DNA of 64,000 bases. Origin: Pseudomonas sp. RC10 (lineage in GTDB: Bacteria; Pseudomonadota; Gammaproteobacteria; Pseudomonadales; Pseudomonadaceae). The position numbers and the translations under genes were made by a program. Numbering within the stretch: the stretch's first letter is position 1; each line of letters starts with the position of its first letter. Location: contig NZ_CP151650.1 of NCBI RefSeq assembly GCF_038397775.1, positions 4,898,001 through 4,962,000 on the forward strand. The letters are read 5' to 3'. Shown one piece after another: positions 43,459 to 53,404 of this stretch. The notes below the pieces were generated by a model. That model was not told the DNA's origin, did no database searches, and worked only from the letters and a program-made list of their open reading frames with translations.

Positions 43459-43917
43459 TCAACCGTGCTTGATCCCCCGCACCTCATCCACCCCGCGATT
43501 CGCCAACTGGTCGGCTCGTTCGTTGCCGGGGTGGCCGATGTGCCCGCGCACCCACTTCCAGGTGACATTGTGGCGATTGACCTGCTCGTCCAGTTGTTTC
43601 CAGAGGTCGGCGTTCTTCACCGGTTCTTTCGCCGCCGTCTTCCAGCCGCGCTTCTTCCAGTTGACCATCCACTCGGTGATGCCCTTCATCACGTACTGCG
43701 AGTCGGTCACAAGGATCACGTCGCACGAACGCTTGAGCTCTTCCAGCCCGCGAATCGCCCCCAGCAGCTCCATGCGATTGTTGGTGGTGTTGGCCTCACC
43801 GCCCCAGAGTTCCTTTTCAACGCCTTTGCAGACCAGCAATGCGCCCCAGCCGCCAGGACCGGGATTGCCCTTGCAGGCGCCATCGGAGAAGAGTTCGACG
43901 GTATCGGTATCGCTCAT
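43459..43917 (-). CDS. rnhA: Ribonuclease HI
   Basis: A 152-aa enzyme cleaving RNA in RNA-DNA hybrids. Catalytic residues are visible: Asp in [20 protein letters not shown] (about 9-28), Glu in [16 protein letters not shown] (about 46-61), Asp in [13 protein letters not shown] (about 68-80), and His/Asp in [17 protein letters not shown]. The basic handle [16 protein letters not shown] is present. Downstream of the methyltransferase gene on the same strand, 47 bp gap. Confidence 0.96.
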   Translation of the reverse strand: MSDTDTVELFSDGACKGNPGPGGWGALLVCKGVEKELWGGEANTTNNRMELLGAIRGLEELKRSCDVILVTDSQYVMKGITEWMVNWKKRGWKTAAKEPVKNADLWKQLDEQVNRHNVTWKWVRGHIGHPGNERADQLANRGVDEVRGIKHG

Positions 43918-43964
43918 TACATTCGTTCCAGAATTGATGAAGCCCGGCTATCCACCCTAAGGCA

Positions 43965-44723
43965 TCAAAGCTCGGGGGTGCGCCGATTGACCTTGGCCAT
44001 CGGCAACGGCAGGAGTTTGCCCATGGGTTCCCGGCGGGGCATGCGCACCGGTCGCAGACCGACCACCATCTTGCGCGCCACCAATAGATAGAAGCCGCCA
44101 CCGGGGCTCTGCCAGCCACCGCCCAGACGCTCAAGGCCTGACAGGCGGTTTTGCCACTTGGGCGAAGCAAGCGGCGGACGATAGCACCCGAACCGGCGTT
44201 TCTCCAGCGCGAAGCCCAGCAGATTGAGCCAGTCGCCAACCCGCGATGGCGAGATGCAACGCGCCCGACGCAAGGCATCGTTGGCGAAGAAATGACGGAC
44301 GCCCCACGTGCTCCAAGGGTTGATGCCGACGATCACCAAATGGCCACCAGGTCGCACACTGCTGGCGGCTTCGCGCAACAGACCGTGGGGAGAAAGACAG
44401 AAATCCAGCCCGTGCTGCATCACCACGACGTCAGCCGCGTGCTCGCTCAACGGCCAGGCCTGCTCTTCGCAAACGATCTCAACCCCCGGCAACGGCGCGC
44501 CAAGCCGTACGTTGCGCTGCACCTGCTTGGCTTCGGGCGGGTTTTGCGCCGACGGTCCGTAATGCACCAGGTAGCCGCCAAAGAACCGTTCGAGCTCTTC
44601 CTCCAGCACCTTTCGTTCTTCTTCCAGCAACAACTGCCCTAAAGGGCCGGACAGCCACTCACGGGCAGCGCTGATCAACTCAAGCCACTCGGGGTCGGCC
44701 TGGGCGAACGCTTCATCGGTCAT
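43965..44723 (-). CDS. Class I SAM-dependent methyltransferase adjacent to rnhA
   Basis: A 252-aa conserved protein found between gloB and rnhA in Pseudomonas (recalled). It has [22 protein letters not shown] N-terminal sequence and a methyltransferase type 11 core: [61 protein letters not shown] (about 105-165). The glycine-rich SAM loop is degenerate, so activity is uncertain. Substrate unknown. Confidence 0.82.
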   Translation of the reverse strand: MTDEAFAQADPEWLELISAAREWLSGPLGQLLLEEERKVLEEELERFFGGYLVHYGPSAQNPPEAKQVQRNVRLGAPLPGVEIVCEEQAWPLSEHAADVVVMQHGLDFCLSPHGLLREAASSVRPGGHLVIVGINPWSTWGVRHFFANDALRRARCISPSRVGDWLNLLGFALEKRRFGCYRPPLASPKWQNRLSGLERLGGGWQSPGGGFYLLVARKMVVGLRPVRMPRREPMGKLLPLPMAKVNRRTPEL

Positions 44724-44820
44724 TTCCGGTCTCCATGAGATGGCCCGCGCCAGGAAGGCTCGCGTGGACGCTATTCAGACTCTAAGATTGCGCTTTGTTT
44801 CCAGCCAAGTGAATCGCGCC

Positions 44821-45600
44821 ATGATACAGATCGATGCCCTGCCCGCTTTCACCGATAACTACATCTGGTTGTTACAAGACAATGCCAGCCAGCGTTGCGC
44901 CGTGGTCGATCCCGGCGACGCTGCGCCCGTGCTGGCCTGGCTGGGCAACCACCCAGGCTGGGAACTGAGCGACATCCTGATCACCCATCACCACGCGGAC
45001 CACACCGGTGGCGTGGCCGAGCTCAAGGACCTTACGGGCGCTAAAGTCTACGGCCCGGCCAACGAAAAAATTCCGGGCCGGGACGTTGCGCTGTCCGATC
45101 ACGATGAAGTCACCGTACTCGGCCTGACCTTCGCCGTCCATGCGGTCCCCGGCCACACCCTCGGACACATCGCCTTTTATCACGCCGATCCGCAGACACC
45201 GTTGCTGTTCAGCGGCGACACCCTGTTCGCGGCGGGCTGTGGTCGCCTGTTCGAAGGCACCCCGGAACAGATGCATCATTCGCTGAGCCGCCTGGCCGAA
45301 TTGCCTGATAGCACTGAGGTGTATTGCGCCCATGAATACACCCTGAGCAATCTGCGTTTTGCCGTGGCCGTGGAGCCGGAGAACCCGGACGTCACTGGCC
45401 GTTTCGAGCAAGTGACCCGCTGGCGCGAGAAAAACCGTATCAGCCTGCCCTCGACATTGGGTCTGGAGCGCAAGACCAATCCGTTTTTGCGCGCTTCGCA
45501 ACCTTCAGTAAAACAAAAAGCGGACGAACGGACGGGTATAGACAACGCGTCGCCTGTAGCCGTTTTTGCCGCCTTGCGGGCTTGGAAAGATAAGTTCTAA
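44821..45600 (+). CDS. gloB: Hydroxyacylglutathione hydrolase (glyoxalase II)
   Basis: A 259-aa metallo-beta-lactamase-fold enzyme hydrolysing S-lactoylglutathione. Seen: DNYIWLLQD at the N-terminus, the metal motif [11 protein letters not shown] (about 54-64), [12 protein letters not shown] (about 107-118), [18 protein letters not shown] and [14 protein letters not shown], then a C-terminal helical glutathione-binding domain with CoA/GSH-type basic residues ([12 protein letters not shown]). Start at ATG 44821 matches family N-termini. Confidence 0.95.
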   Translation: MIQIDALPAFTDNYIWLLQDNASQRCAVVDPGDAAPVLAWLGNHPGWELSDILITHHHADHTGGVAELKDLTGAKVYGPANEKIPGRDVALSDHDEVTVLGLTFAVHAVPGHTLGHIAFYHADPQTPLLFSGDTLFAAGCGRLFEGTPEQMHHSLSRLAELPDSTEVYCAHEYTLSNLRFAVAVEPENPDVTGRFEQVTRWREKNRISLPSTLGLERKTNPFLRASQPSVKQKADERTGIDNASPVAVFAALRAWKDKF

Positions 45601-45634
45601 ACGGGTCGCGGATCGGCACAAAAATTCTGAAAGG

Positions 45635-45663
45635 TTGACCGTTCTTAAGACGCTTTCTAGAAT
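45635..45663 (+). promoter_or_regulatory. Sigma-70-type promoter of mltD
   Basis: TTGACC (45635-45640), 17-bp spacer, TAGAAT (45658-45663): five of six matches to each consensus box with ideal spacing. Transcription would start near 45670, leaving a leader of about 30 nt before ATG 45700. Confidence 0.72.
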
Positions 45664-45699
45664 CGCCCGACATTTTCGACTGGAACTATCCCCCAGCCA

Positions 45700-47340
45700 A
45701 TGTCGTCATCCATACGCAGAACCTTTAATTCCGACGCATTGACTCGGTTAGCTCAGGCAATCGCGGTGGTCGCGAGCGCAACGTTGGCAGGCTGCCAGAC
45801 CACCAGCAGCCTGGAGCCCAGTGGCTCGACCAACGTCTCTCACACCCCCGCCGTCGCCAAACCTCAGCCCGTTTTCGTGGCACGCAAACCCGCTCCGCTG
45901 GCCCCGCCCCATGATGTGTGGGAGCGCATGCGTCAGGGCTTCCAGTTGCAAGACGGCAACGGCCTCAACCCGCGCATCGACCAACAGCGTCTCTGGTTCG
46001 CCAACAACCCGTCGTTTCTTGAAACGGCCGGTGAGCGTGGCAGCCTATATATGCACTACATCGTCGAACGCCTCGAAGAACGCAACATGCCGTTGGAACT
46101 GGCGCTGCTGCCGGTCATCGAAAGCGCCTACAACCCGAACGCGCTGTCCCGCAGCGATGCCGCCGGCATCTGGCAGTTCATCCCGTCCACGGGGCGTTAC
46201 TTCAACCTGCGCCAGACCAGTTTCTACGATGGCCGCCGCGACATCACAGCGTCCACCGCCGCCGCCCTTGACTACCTGACCAAGCTGCACGACATGTTCA
46301 ACGGCGACTGGCTGCTGGCTCTCGCGGCCTATAACGCCGGTGAAGGCACCGTCAGCCGCGCCATTGAACGCAACGAAAAGCTCAATCTGCCGACCGACTA
46401 CTGGAACCTGCCCCTGCCGCAGGAAACCCGCGACTACGTGCCGAAACTGCTGGCCCTGTCGCAAGTGGTGATGTCGCCGGAAGCCTACGGCGTCAACCTC
46501 AACCCGATCGACAACAAGCCTTACTTCGAAGTCGTCGAGCTGAACCAGCGCATGGACCTGTCCAAAGTCGCGCAGATGGCCAACATCGATGAAGACGAGC
46601 TGATGCAGCTCAACCCGGCGTTCAAGAAGCGCCTGACCATCGACGGCCCTCAGCACCTGTTGGTGCCGACCTCCAAATCACAATTGCTGACCGCCAACCT
46701 CTCGAACATGAAGCCCGAAGAGTTGGTGGACTGGCAGCAATACCGCGTGCGTCCGGGCGACAGCCTGGCCAGCATCGCCAGCCGCTACAAGGTGTCGACC
46801 AGCACGCTCAAGGACTTGAACAAGCTCTCGGGCAATCACCTCAAGCGCGGCCAGGCCCTGACCATCCCCGTGCAACCGGGCATGAAAACCGCGATGCCGG
46901 TGTTCGAAGAAGTGGCCGAGGTGGATGAAAAGCCTGTCCGCATGCGCACCTATAAAGTGAAGAAGGGCGACACCCTCGCGCAGATCGCCCGCGTCAACAA
47001 GGTGGACGCCAAGGACCTGCAGCACTGGAACAAGCTGACCGGCCACAACATGAAAGTGGGCCAGACGCTGGTGATGCAGGACAACAGCAAGCCTGCCCCT
47101 GCGCCAACCACCAAAGCCAGCGCTCGCGCGGTGGCCAAAGCCGACACCGGCAGCAAGGCCAAAGGCAAGGCTCAGGACGCCGAACCGAAGGCGATGCAGT
47201 ACAAGATCCAGAAAGGCGATTCGATGTACGCCGTGGCCAAGCGTTTCAACGTCGAGATGCAACACCTCAAGCGCTGGAACCCGCGCAGCGGCCAGGCGTT
47301 GAAGCCTGGGCAGACGTTGACGGTTTATTTGCCGCATTGA
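45700..47340 (+). CDS. mltD: Membrane-bound lytic murein transglycosylase D with three LysM domains
   Basis: A 546-aa lipoprotein. Lipobox ATLAGC gives Cys32 as the lipidated residue. The SLT domain (about 110-260) has the catalytic Glu in LLPVIESAYNPNALSRSDAAGIWQFIPSTGRYFNL and the AAYNAGEGTVSRAI motif. Three LysM repeats follow: YRVRPGDSLASIASRYKVS (about 348), YKVKKGDTLAQIARVNKVD (about 424) and YKIQKGDSMYAVAKRFNVE (about 501). It cleaves the glycan strands of peptidoglycan at the outer membrane, forming 1,6-anhydro ends. Confidence 0.96.
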   Translation: MSSSIRRTFNSDALTRLAQAIAVVASATLAGCQTTSSLEPSGSTNVSHTPAVAKPQPVFVARKPAPLAPPHDVWERMRQGFQLQDGNGLNPRIDQQRLWFANNPSFLETAGERGSLYMHYIVERLEERNMPLELALLPVIESAYNPNALSRSDAAGIWQFIPSTGRYFNLRQTSFYDGRRDITASTAAALDYLTKLHDMFNGDWLLALAAYNAGEGTVSRAIERNEKLNLPTDYWNLPLPQETRDYVPKLLALSQVVMSPEAYGVNLNPIDNKPYFEVVELNQRMDLSKVAQMANIDEDELMQLNPAFKKRLTIDGPQHLLVPTSKSQLLTANLSNMKPEELVDWQQYRVRPGDSLASIASRYKVSTSTLKDLNKLSGNHLKRGQALTIPVQPGMKTAMPVFEEVAEVDEKPVRMRTYKVKKGDTLAQIARVNKVDAKDLQHWNKLTGHNMKVGQTLVMQDNSKPAPAPTTKASARAVAKADTGSKAKGKAQDAEPKAMQYKIQKGDSMYAVAKRFNVEMQHLKRWNPRSGQALKPGQTLTVYLPH

Positions 47341-47418
47341 TCTACCGACACCGCCCCCTCCGCAGAGCGCGATTGCGTTGAATCCTTCAACGCATCATTC
47401 GCTGACACGCTTCTGAAC

Positions 47419-47509
47419 CTGTAGGAGTGAGCTCGCTCGCGATAGCGGTGTGTCTCTGACACATCGGTCGCCTGAAACACCGCTATCGCGAGCAAGCTCA
47501 CTCCTACAG
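47419..47509. repeat. REP pair (GAGTGAGCTCGCTCGCGATAGC type)
   Basis: Starts CTGTAGGAGTGAGCTCGCTC and ends GAGCAAGCTCACTCCTACAG. A third REP sequence class in the window; it lies after mltD and probably stabilises or ends its transcript. Confidence 0.85.
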
Positions 47510-47588
47510 GTTCGATGCTGGCCACCACCCTTTTTCCAGCCCATACAAGCTGTTACTGTGACCGACCGCTGCCTGGATCGAACGCCAT

Positions 47589-49418
47589 TTGATACGCCTC
47601 CTGCTGCTGACTTTCAGCCTGGTCTTGAGCACGACAGCCGCCGCGACCATCAGCGAAAGCCATGGTTACGCACAGTTCGGTGTCCTCAAGTACCCGGCCA
47701 GCTTCACCCATTTCGACTGGGTCAACCCCGAGGCGCCGAAGGCTGGCACCTTGCGAATCATGGCCAACGGCACGTTCGACACGCTCAACCCCTACACTTT
47801 CAAGGGCAGCAGCCCGATCTCGACCCCCAATTTCGGCCAGTACGGCGTCAGTGAGCTGAACGAGCCGCTCATGGTCGGCACCGGGCAATACGACCCGTCC
47901 GGGGACGAACCGACGTCAAGCTACGGCCTGATCGCCAAAACCGTCGAATACAGCGAAGACCGCAGCTGGGTGGTGTTCAACCTGCGCCCCGAAGCGCGCT
48001 TTCACGATGGCAAGCCGATTACCGCCTACGACGTGGCGTTTTCCTACAGAACTCTGTTGAAAGACGGACACCCGCAATACCGCACGGCGTTGCAGGAAGT
48101 GCAGCGGGTGGACATCCTCAACCGCCATCGCATCCGTTTCGTGTTCAAGCGATCCGGCAATCCATTATTGATTCTGCGCCTCGGCGAACTGCCCGTGCTG
48201 CCGCAGCATTACTGGAAGAACCGCGACTTCAAGGCCACCACCTTCGAGGCGCCGCTGGGCAGCGGGCCGTACCGCATCACTCAGGTCCGTCCGGGGCGCA
48301 GCCTGGTGTTCGAGCGGGTCAAGGATTACTGGGGCAAGGATCTGCCGGTCAATCGCGGCAAGTACAACTTCAACCGCGTGGAAGTGGAGTTCTACCGCGA
48401 CGCCGACGTCGCCTTCGAAGCCTTCAAAGCGGGCGAATTCGACATCTACATCGAGCATCAGGCCAAGAACTGGTTCACCGGCTACGACTACCCCGCCGTC
48501 AACGAAGGCCGTGTGATCAAGGCGCAGATTGCGCACCAGATCCCGACCCAGACCCAGGGCCTATTCATGAACACCCGGCGCGGCACCTTCGCTGACATTC
48601 GCGTCCGGGAAGCCTTGGGCCTGATGTTCAATTTCGAGTGGACCAACCGCACCCTGTTCAACAACGCCTACCAGCGCTCGACCAGCTACTACCCCAACAG
48701 CGAATTTTCCGCGACCGACCTGCCGTCCGGCCGCGAATTCCTGATGCTGTCGCCCTATCGCAATCAATTGCCCGCGCCGCTGTTCACCCAGCCGTTTGCG
48801 GTGTCGAAAACCGATGGCGGCGGCGTGCCCCGCGACACCATTCGCCGCGCCCTCGGCCTGCTCGCCGACGCCGGTTGGAAATTCACCGACCGTGGCCTGA
48901 CCAACGCGGCCGGTCAGCCGTTGCGTTTTGAAATACTCCTGGTCAACCCCAGCCTCGAACGAATCCTGCAGCCCTACATCGAAGACCTCACGCGAATCGG
49001 CATCGAGGCTCGGCTGCGCACGGTCGATCGCGCTCAATACAAGCAGCGGCTGGACCAGTTCGATTTCGACATGATTCTGATGACCCTCAGCCAGACCCTG
49101 AGTCCGGGCCTGGAGCAATGGCAGTACTTCCATTCCAGCCAGGCGGGCATCAAGGGCAGCAAAAACTACGCGGGCGTCGCCAATCCGGTGGTGGATAGCC
49201 TCCTCAGCCAGTTATTGTCGGCGAAAACCCGTGAAGATCAGGTCGCCGCGACCAAAGCACTGGACCGCGTCCTGCTCTGGCAGCATTACATGATCCCCAA
49301 CTGGTACCTCAGCACCCATCGTCTGGCGTACCGCAACAGATTCGCCTTCGTCACCACCCCGCCCTATACCCTGGGCCTGCGTGCGTGGTGGCTCAAGCCT
49401 TCGGAGAAAAACCCATGA
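47589..49418 (+). CDS. Periplasmic peptide-type substrate-binding protein 1 (SBP family 5, YejA-like)
   Basis: A 609-aa binding protein with a signal peptide (MIRLLLLTFSLVLSTTAAA). Family 5 features: [90 protein letters not shown] and ALGLMFNFEWTNRTLF. It delivers oligopeptides to the YejBEF permease. The only usable start is TTG 47589; an in-frame stop lies 30 bases upstream. The stop overlaps the next gene's start as ATGA. Confidence 0.9.
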   Translation: MIRLLLLTFSLVLSTTAAATISESHGYAQFGVLKYPASFTHFDWVNPEAPKAGTLRIMANGTFDTLNPYTFKGSSPISTPNFGQYGVSELNEPLMVGTGQYDPSGDEPTSSYGLIAKTVEYSEDRSWVVFNLRPEARFHDGKPITAYDVAFSYRTLLKDGHPQYRTALQEVQRVDILNRHRIRFVFKRSGNPLLILRLGELPVLPQHYWKNRDFKATTFEAPLGSGPYRITQVRPGRSLVFERVKDYWGKDLPVNRGKYNFNRVEVEFYRDADVAFEAFKAGEFDIYIEHQAKNWFTGYDYPAVNEGRVIKAQIAHQIPTQTQGLFMNTRRGTFADIRVREALGLMFNFEWTNRTLFNNAYQRSTSYYPNSEFSATDLPSGREFLMLSPYRNQLPAPLFTQPFAVSKTDGGGVPRDTIRRALGLLADAGWKFTDRGLTNAAGQPLRFEILLVNPSLERILQPYIEDLTRIGIEARLRTVDRAQYKQRLDQFDFDMILMTLSQTLSPGLEQWQYFHSSQAGIKGSKNYAGVANPVVDSLLSQLLSAKTREDQVAATKALDRVLLWQHYMIPNWYLSTHRLAYRNRFAFVTTPPYTLGLRAWWLKPSEKNP

Positions 49419-51307
49419 CTGCCCTCCGCTCCCTGACGCGGGTTGGCGGCTTGTTGCTGAGCCCATTCCTGCTGACCCCACTGCTGCTGGGGATGGCCAC
49501 CTCATCCCAGGCCGCGCCGCAACATGCCATCACGCTCTACAACGAAGCGCCCAAATACCCGGCGGACTACAAGCACTTCGATTACGTAAACCCCGACGCG
49601 CCGAAGGGCGGCATCCTGCGCAGCGCGGGGTTTGGCGGCTTCGACAGCCTCAATCCGTTCATCAGCAAGGGCGTGCCCGCCGACGACATCGGCCTGATTT
49701 ACGACACCCTGATGCGTCAGGGTCTGGACGAGCCGTTCACCGAATACGGCCTCATCGCCGAGAAAGTCGAACGCGCCCCGGACAACAGCTGGGTGCGTTT
49801 CTACCTGCGACCTGAAGCCAGGTTCAACGACGGCCACGCGGTGCGTGCCGACGACGTGGTGTTCAGTTTCGAGACATTGATCAAGGACGGCTCGCCGCTG
49901 TACCGCAGCTATTACGCCGATGTCGATCAGGCGGTGGCGGAAAACCCCACCACGGTACTGTTCAAGTTCAAGCACAACGACAACCGCGAGCTGCCACTGA
50001 TCATTGGCCAACTGCCGGTGCTGCCTAAACATTGGTGGGCCACCCGCGATTTCAGCAAGGGCAATCTGGAGATTCCGTTGGGCAGCGGGCCGTACAAGGT
50101 GGTCGACGTCAAACCCGGACGCTCGGTGCGTTACGAGCGGGTCAAGGATTACTGGGGCAAGGACCTGCCGGTCAACAAGGGCTTCTACAACTTCGACAAG
50201 CTGTCCACCGACTACTACCGCGACAACACCGTGGCCCTCGAAGCCTTGAAGGCCGGGGCCTTCGACTTCTGGCAGGAGATGACCGCGAAAAACTGGGCCA
50301 CGGCCTACGACGTGCCCGCCGTGCGTGAGGGCCGTTTGATCAAGGAAGAAATCCCCAACGGCAACCCGCAAGGCATGCAGGGTTTCATCTTCAACCTGCG
50401 CAAGCCGATGTTCCAGGACGTTCGTGTGCGTCAGGCCCTCAGCCTGCTGCTGGATTTCGAGTGGACCAACAAGCAACTATTTTTTGGCACCTATACACGT
50501 ACAAAAAGTTATTTCGACAACTCGGACATGGGCTCTCGTGGGCTGCCGTCCGAGGCCGAGCTGAAAATCCTCGAACCGCTGCGTGACAAACTGCCGCCCG
50601 CGCTGTTCACCGATGAATTCAAACTGCCGGTCACCGATGGCAGCGGGATCATTCGCGAGCAACAGCGCAAGGCGTTCGCGTTGCTGAAAGACGCGGGCTG
50701 GAAGATCGTCGGCGACAAGATGGTCGACACCGAAGGCAAGCCGGTCAGCATCGAATTCCTGCTGGCTCAGACCGAATTCGAGCGCGTGCTGTTACCGTTC
50801 AAGCGCAACCTCGCGGACATCGGCATCAACCTGGAGATTCGCCGGGTGGACGTCTCGCAATACATCACCCGCCGCCGCTCGCGGGACTACGACATGATCG
50901 TCGGCAGCTTCCCGCAATCCAGCTCGCCGGGTAATGAACAGCGCGAATACTGGGATTCGTCCGCCGCCGACAAACCGGGCAGCTACAACCTGATCGGGCT
51001 CAAAGACCCCGCCGTCGACACGCTGGTCAGTGGCCTGATCAACGCGGACTCGCGTCAGAGCCTGATCGACCACACCCGCGCCCTCGATCGCGCCCTGCTC
51101 TGGGGCTATTACGTGATCCCCAACTGGCACATCAAAACCTGGCGGTTGGCGTACTGGGATCACCTCGGTCATCCGAAAAAATCCCCGCTTTACGACATCG
51201 GCACCATGACCTGGTGGGTCAAACCCGACGCGACTCCTGCGATTCCGGTGCAAACCACGCAGGACGCCGCCGGGCCTGAAACGCCATCCAAGGACACGGA
51301 GCAATAA
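49415..51307 (+). CDS. Periplasmic peptide-type substrate-binding protein 2 (SBP family 5, YejA-like)
   Basis: A 630-aa paralogue of the preceding protein ([86 protein letters not shown]). It has a longer hydrophobic signal region ([27 protein letters not shown]). GGAG precedes ATG 49415. Two binding proteins feeding one permease suggest different peptide preferences (inference). Confidence 0.92.
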   Translation: MTALRSLTRVGGLLLSPFLLTPLLLGMATSSQAAPQHAITLYNEAPKYPADYKHFDYVNPDAPKGGILRSAGFGGFDSLNPFISKGVPADDIGLIYDTLMRQGLDEPFTEYGLIAEKVERAPDNSWVRFYLRPEARFNDGHAVRADDVVFSFETLIKDGSPLYRSYYADVDQAVAENPTTVLFKFKHNDNRELPLIIGQLPVLPKHWWATRDFSKGNLEIPLGSGPYKVVDVKPGRSVRYERVKDYWGKDLPVNKGFYNFDKLSTDYYRDNTVALEALKAGAFDFWQEMTAKNWATAYDVPAVREGRLIKEEIPNGNPQGMQGFIFNLRKPMFQDVRVRQALSLLLDFEWTNKQLFFGTYTRTKSYFDNSDMGSRGLPSEAELKILEPLRDKLPPALFTDEFKLPVTDGSGIIREQQRKAFALLKDAGWKIVGDKMVDTEGKPVSIEFLLAQTEFERVLLPFKRNLADIGINLEIRRVDVSQYITRRRSRDYDMIVGSFPQSSSPGNEQREYWDSSAADKPGSYNLIGLKDPAVDTLVSGLINADSRQSLIDHTRALDRALLWGYYVIPNWHIKTWRLAYWDHLGHPKKSPLYDIGTMTWWVKPDATPAIPVQTTQDAAGPETPSKDTEQ

Positions 51308-51308
51308 C

Positions 51309-52382
51309 ATGCTGGCGTACATTCTGCGGCGTTTGCTGCTGATCGTGCCGACCCTGTTCGGCATCCTGTTGATCAACTTCGTGATCATCCAGGCCGCTCC
51401 CGGTGGCCCGGTGGAACAGATGATCGCCAAGCTCGAAGGCTTCGAAGGCGCCACCAGCCGCATCGCCGGGGGCGGCGCGGAAGTCTCGGTGGCAGGCTCG
51501 ACCTACCGCGGCGCACAGGGCCTGGACCCGGCGCTGATCAAGGAAATCGAGCACATGTACGGCTTCGACAAGTCGGCGCCGGAACGCCTGTGGATCATGG
51601 TCAAGAACTACGCCCGGCTCGATTTCGGCGACAGCTTCTTCCGCGACGCCAAGGTCATCGACCTGATCGTCGAGAAGATGCCGGTGTCGATCTCGCTCGG
51701 GCTGTGGAGCACCCTGATCATGTACCTGGTGTCGATCCCGCTCGGGATCGCCAAGGCCACGCGACACGGCAGCCAGTTCGACGTCTGGACCAGCTCGGCG
51801 ATCATCGTCGGCTATGCAATCCCGGCGTTCCTGTTCGCCATCCTGCTGATCGTGGTCTTCGCAGGCGGCAGTTATTTCGACTGGTTCCCGCTGCGGGGCC
51901 TGACCTCCAGCAACTTCGACGAGCTGAGCTGGCTGGGCAAGGTCGGCGATTACTTCTGGCACCTTGTACTGCCAATCACCGCGTTGGTGATCGGCAACTT
52001 TGCCACCATGACCTTGCTGACCAAAAACAGCTTCCTCGATGAAATCGGCAAGCAGTACGTGATCACCGCCAAGGCCAAGGGCCTGACTCAGCATCGCGTG
52101 CTCTACGGCCATGTGTTTCGCAACGCGATGCTGCTGGTGATCGCGGGTTTCCCGTCGGCGTTCATTGGCATTTTCTTCACCGGCTCGCTGCTGGTGGAAG
52201 TGATCTTTTCCCTCGACGGCCTCGGCCTGATGAGTTTCGAAGCCGCGATCAACCGCGACTACCCGGTGGTGTTCGGCACCCTCTTCATCTTCACCCTGCT
52301 GGGGCTGGTGGTGAAACTGATCGGCGACCTGACCTACACGCTGGTTGACCCACGTATCGACTTCGACCGCAGGGATCATTGA
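51309..52382 (+). CDS. yejB: Peptide ABC transporter permease, YejB type
   Basis: A 357-aa inner-membrane permease. First helix [34 protein letters not shown]; the long periplasmic insert ([22 protein letters not shown], about 43-80) is typical of YejB. ABC permease signature: [38 protein letters not shown] (about 242-280), whose EAA loop contacts the ATPase. It begins directly after the second binding-protein stop. Confidence 0.93.
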   Translation: MLAYILRRLLLIVPTLFGILLINFVIIQAAPGGPVEQMIAKLEGFEGATSRIAGGGAEVSVAGSTYRGAQGLDPALIKEIEHMYGFDKSAPERLWIMVKNYARLDFGDSFFRDAKVIDLIVEKMPVSISLGLWSTLIMYLVSIPLGIAKATRHGSQFDVWTSSAIIVGYAIPAFLFAILLIVVFAGGSYFDWFPLRGLTSSNFDELSWLGKVGDYFWHLVLPITALVIGNFATMTLLTKNSFLDEIGKQYVITAKAKGLTQHRVLYGHVFRNAMLLVIAGFPSAFIGIFFTGSLLVEVIFSLDGLGLMSFEAAINRDYPVVFGTLFIFTLLGLVVKLIGDLTYTLVDPRIDFDRRDH

Positions 52383-52383
52383 T

Positions 52384-53403
52384 ATGACGTTGTCCCCTCT
52401 CAATCGACGCCGTTTCGAACGCTTCAAGGCCAACAAGCGCGGCTGGTGGTCGCTGTGGCTGTTCCTCATCCTGTTCGGCCTGAGCCTGGGCGCCGAGCTG
52501 ATCGCCAACGACAAGCCGCTGATCGTGAAATACGACGGCCAGTGGTTTTTCCCGGTGTTCGAGCGCTACCCCGAAACGACCTTCGGCGGCGAATTCCCGC
52601 TGGAAGCCAACTACAAGAGCCCGTACATCAAGGAGCTGATCGCGGCCAAAGACGGCTGGACGTTATGGGCGCCGATCCCGTTCAGTTACCAGAGCATCAA
52701 CTACGACCTGAAAGTCCCGGCCCCTGCCCCGCCGTCCCGCGAGAATCTCTTCGGCACCGACGACCAGGGCCGTGATGTGCTGGCCCGGGTGATCTACGGT
52801 TTCCGGGTCTCGGTGCTGTTCGCCCTGACGCTGACGGTCCTTAGCTCGATCATCGGCGTCATCGCCGGAGCCTTGCAGGGCTTTTACGGCGGCTGGGTCG
52901 ATCTGGTCGGCCAGCGGTTTCTGGAAATCTGGTCGGGCCTGCCGGTGCTGTACCTGCTGATCATCCTCGCCAGCTTCGTGCAGCCCAACTTCTGGTGGCT
53001 GTTGGGCATCATGCTGCTGTTCTCGTGGATGAGCCTGGTGGACGTGGTGCGCGCCGAGTTCCTGCGCGGACGCAACCTCGAATACGTGCGCGCCGCCCGC
53101 GCCCTGGGCATGCAGAACGGCGCGATCATGTTCCGCCACATCCTGCCCAACGCCATGGTCTCGACCATGACCTTCATGCCGTTCATTCTCACCGGCGCGA
53201 TCGGCACCCTGACCGCGCTGGACTTCCTGGGCTTCGGCCTGCCCGCCGGCTCGCCCTCGCTGGGCGAACTGGTCGCGCAGGGTAAATCCAACCTGCAGGC
53301 GCCGTGGCTGGGCATCAGTGCCTTTGCCGTGCTGGCGATCATGTTGAGTTTGCTGGTGTTCATCGGCGAATCCGCCCGTGACGCATTCGACCCGAGGAAA
53401 TGA
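52384..53403 (+). CDS. yejE: Peptide ABC transporter permease, YejE type
   Basis: A 339-aa permease. N-terminal NRRRFERFKANKRGWWSLWLFLILFGLSLGAELIAND (first helix), periplasmic YDGQWFFPVFERYPETTFGGEFPLEANYKSPYI, GTDDQGRDVLARVIYGFRVSVLFALTLT, and the EAA loop FLRGRNLEYVRAARALGMQNGAIMFRHILPNAM (about 226-258). It forms the channel with YejB. ATG 52384 lies one base after the yejB stop. Confidence 0.93.
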   Translation: MTLSPLNRRRFERFKANKRGWWSLWLFLILFGLSLGAELIANDKPLIVKYDGQWFFPVFERYPETTFGGEFPLEANYKSPYIKELIAAKDGWTLWAPIPFSYQSINYDLKVPAPAPPSRENLFGTDDQGRDVLARVIYGFRVSVLFALTLTVLSSIIGVIAGALQGFYGGWVDLVGQRFLEIWSGLPVLYLLIILASFVQPNFWWLLGIMLLFSWMSLVDVVRAEFLRGRNLEYVRAARALGMQNGAIMFRHILPNAMVSTMTFMPFILTGAIGTLTALDFLGFGLPAGSPSLGELVAQGKSNLQAPWLGISAFAVLAIMLSLLVFIGESARDAFDPRK

Positions 53404-53404
53404 G

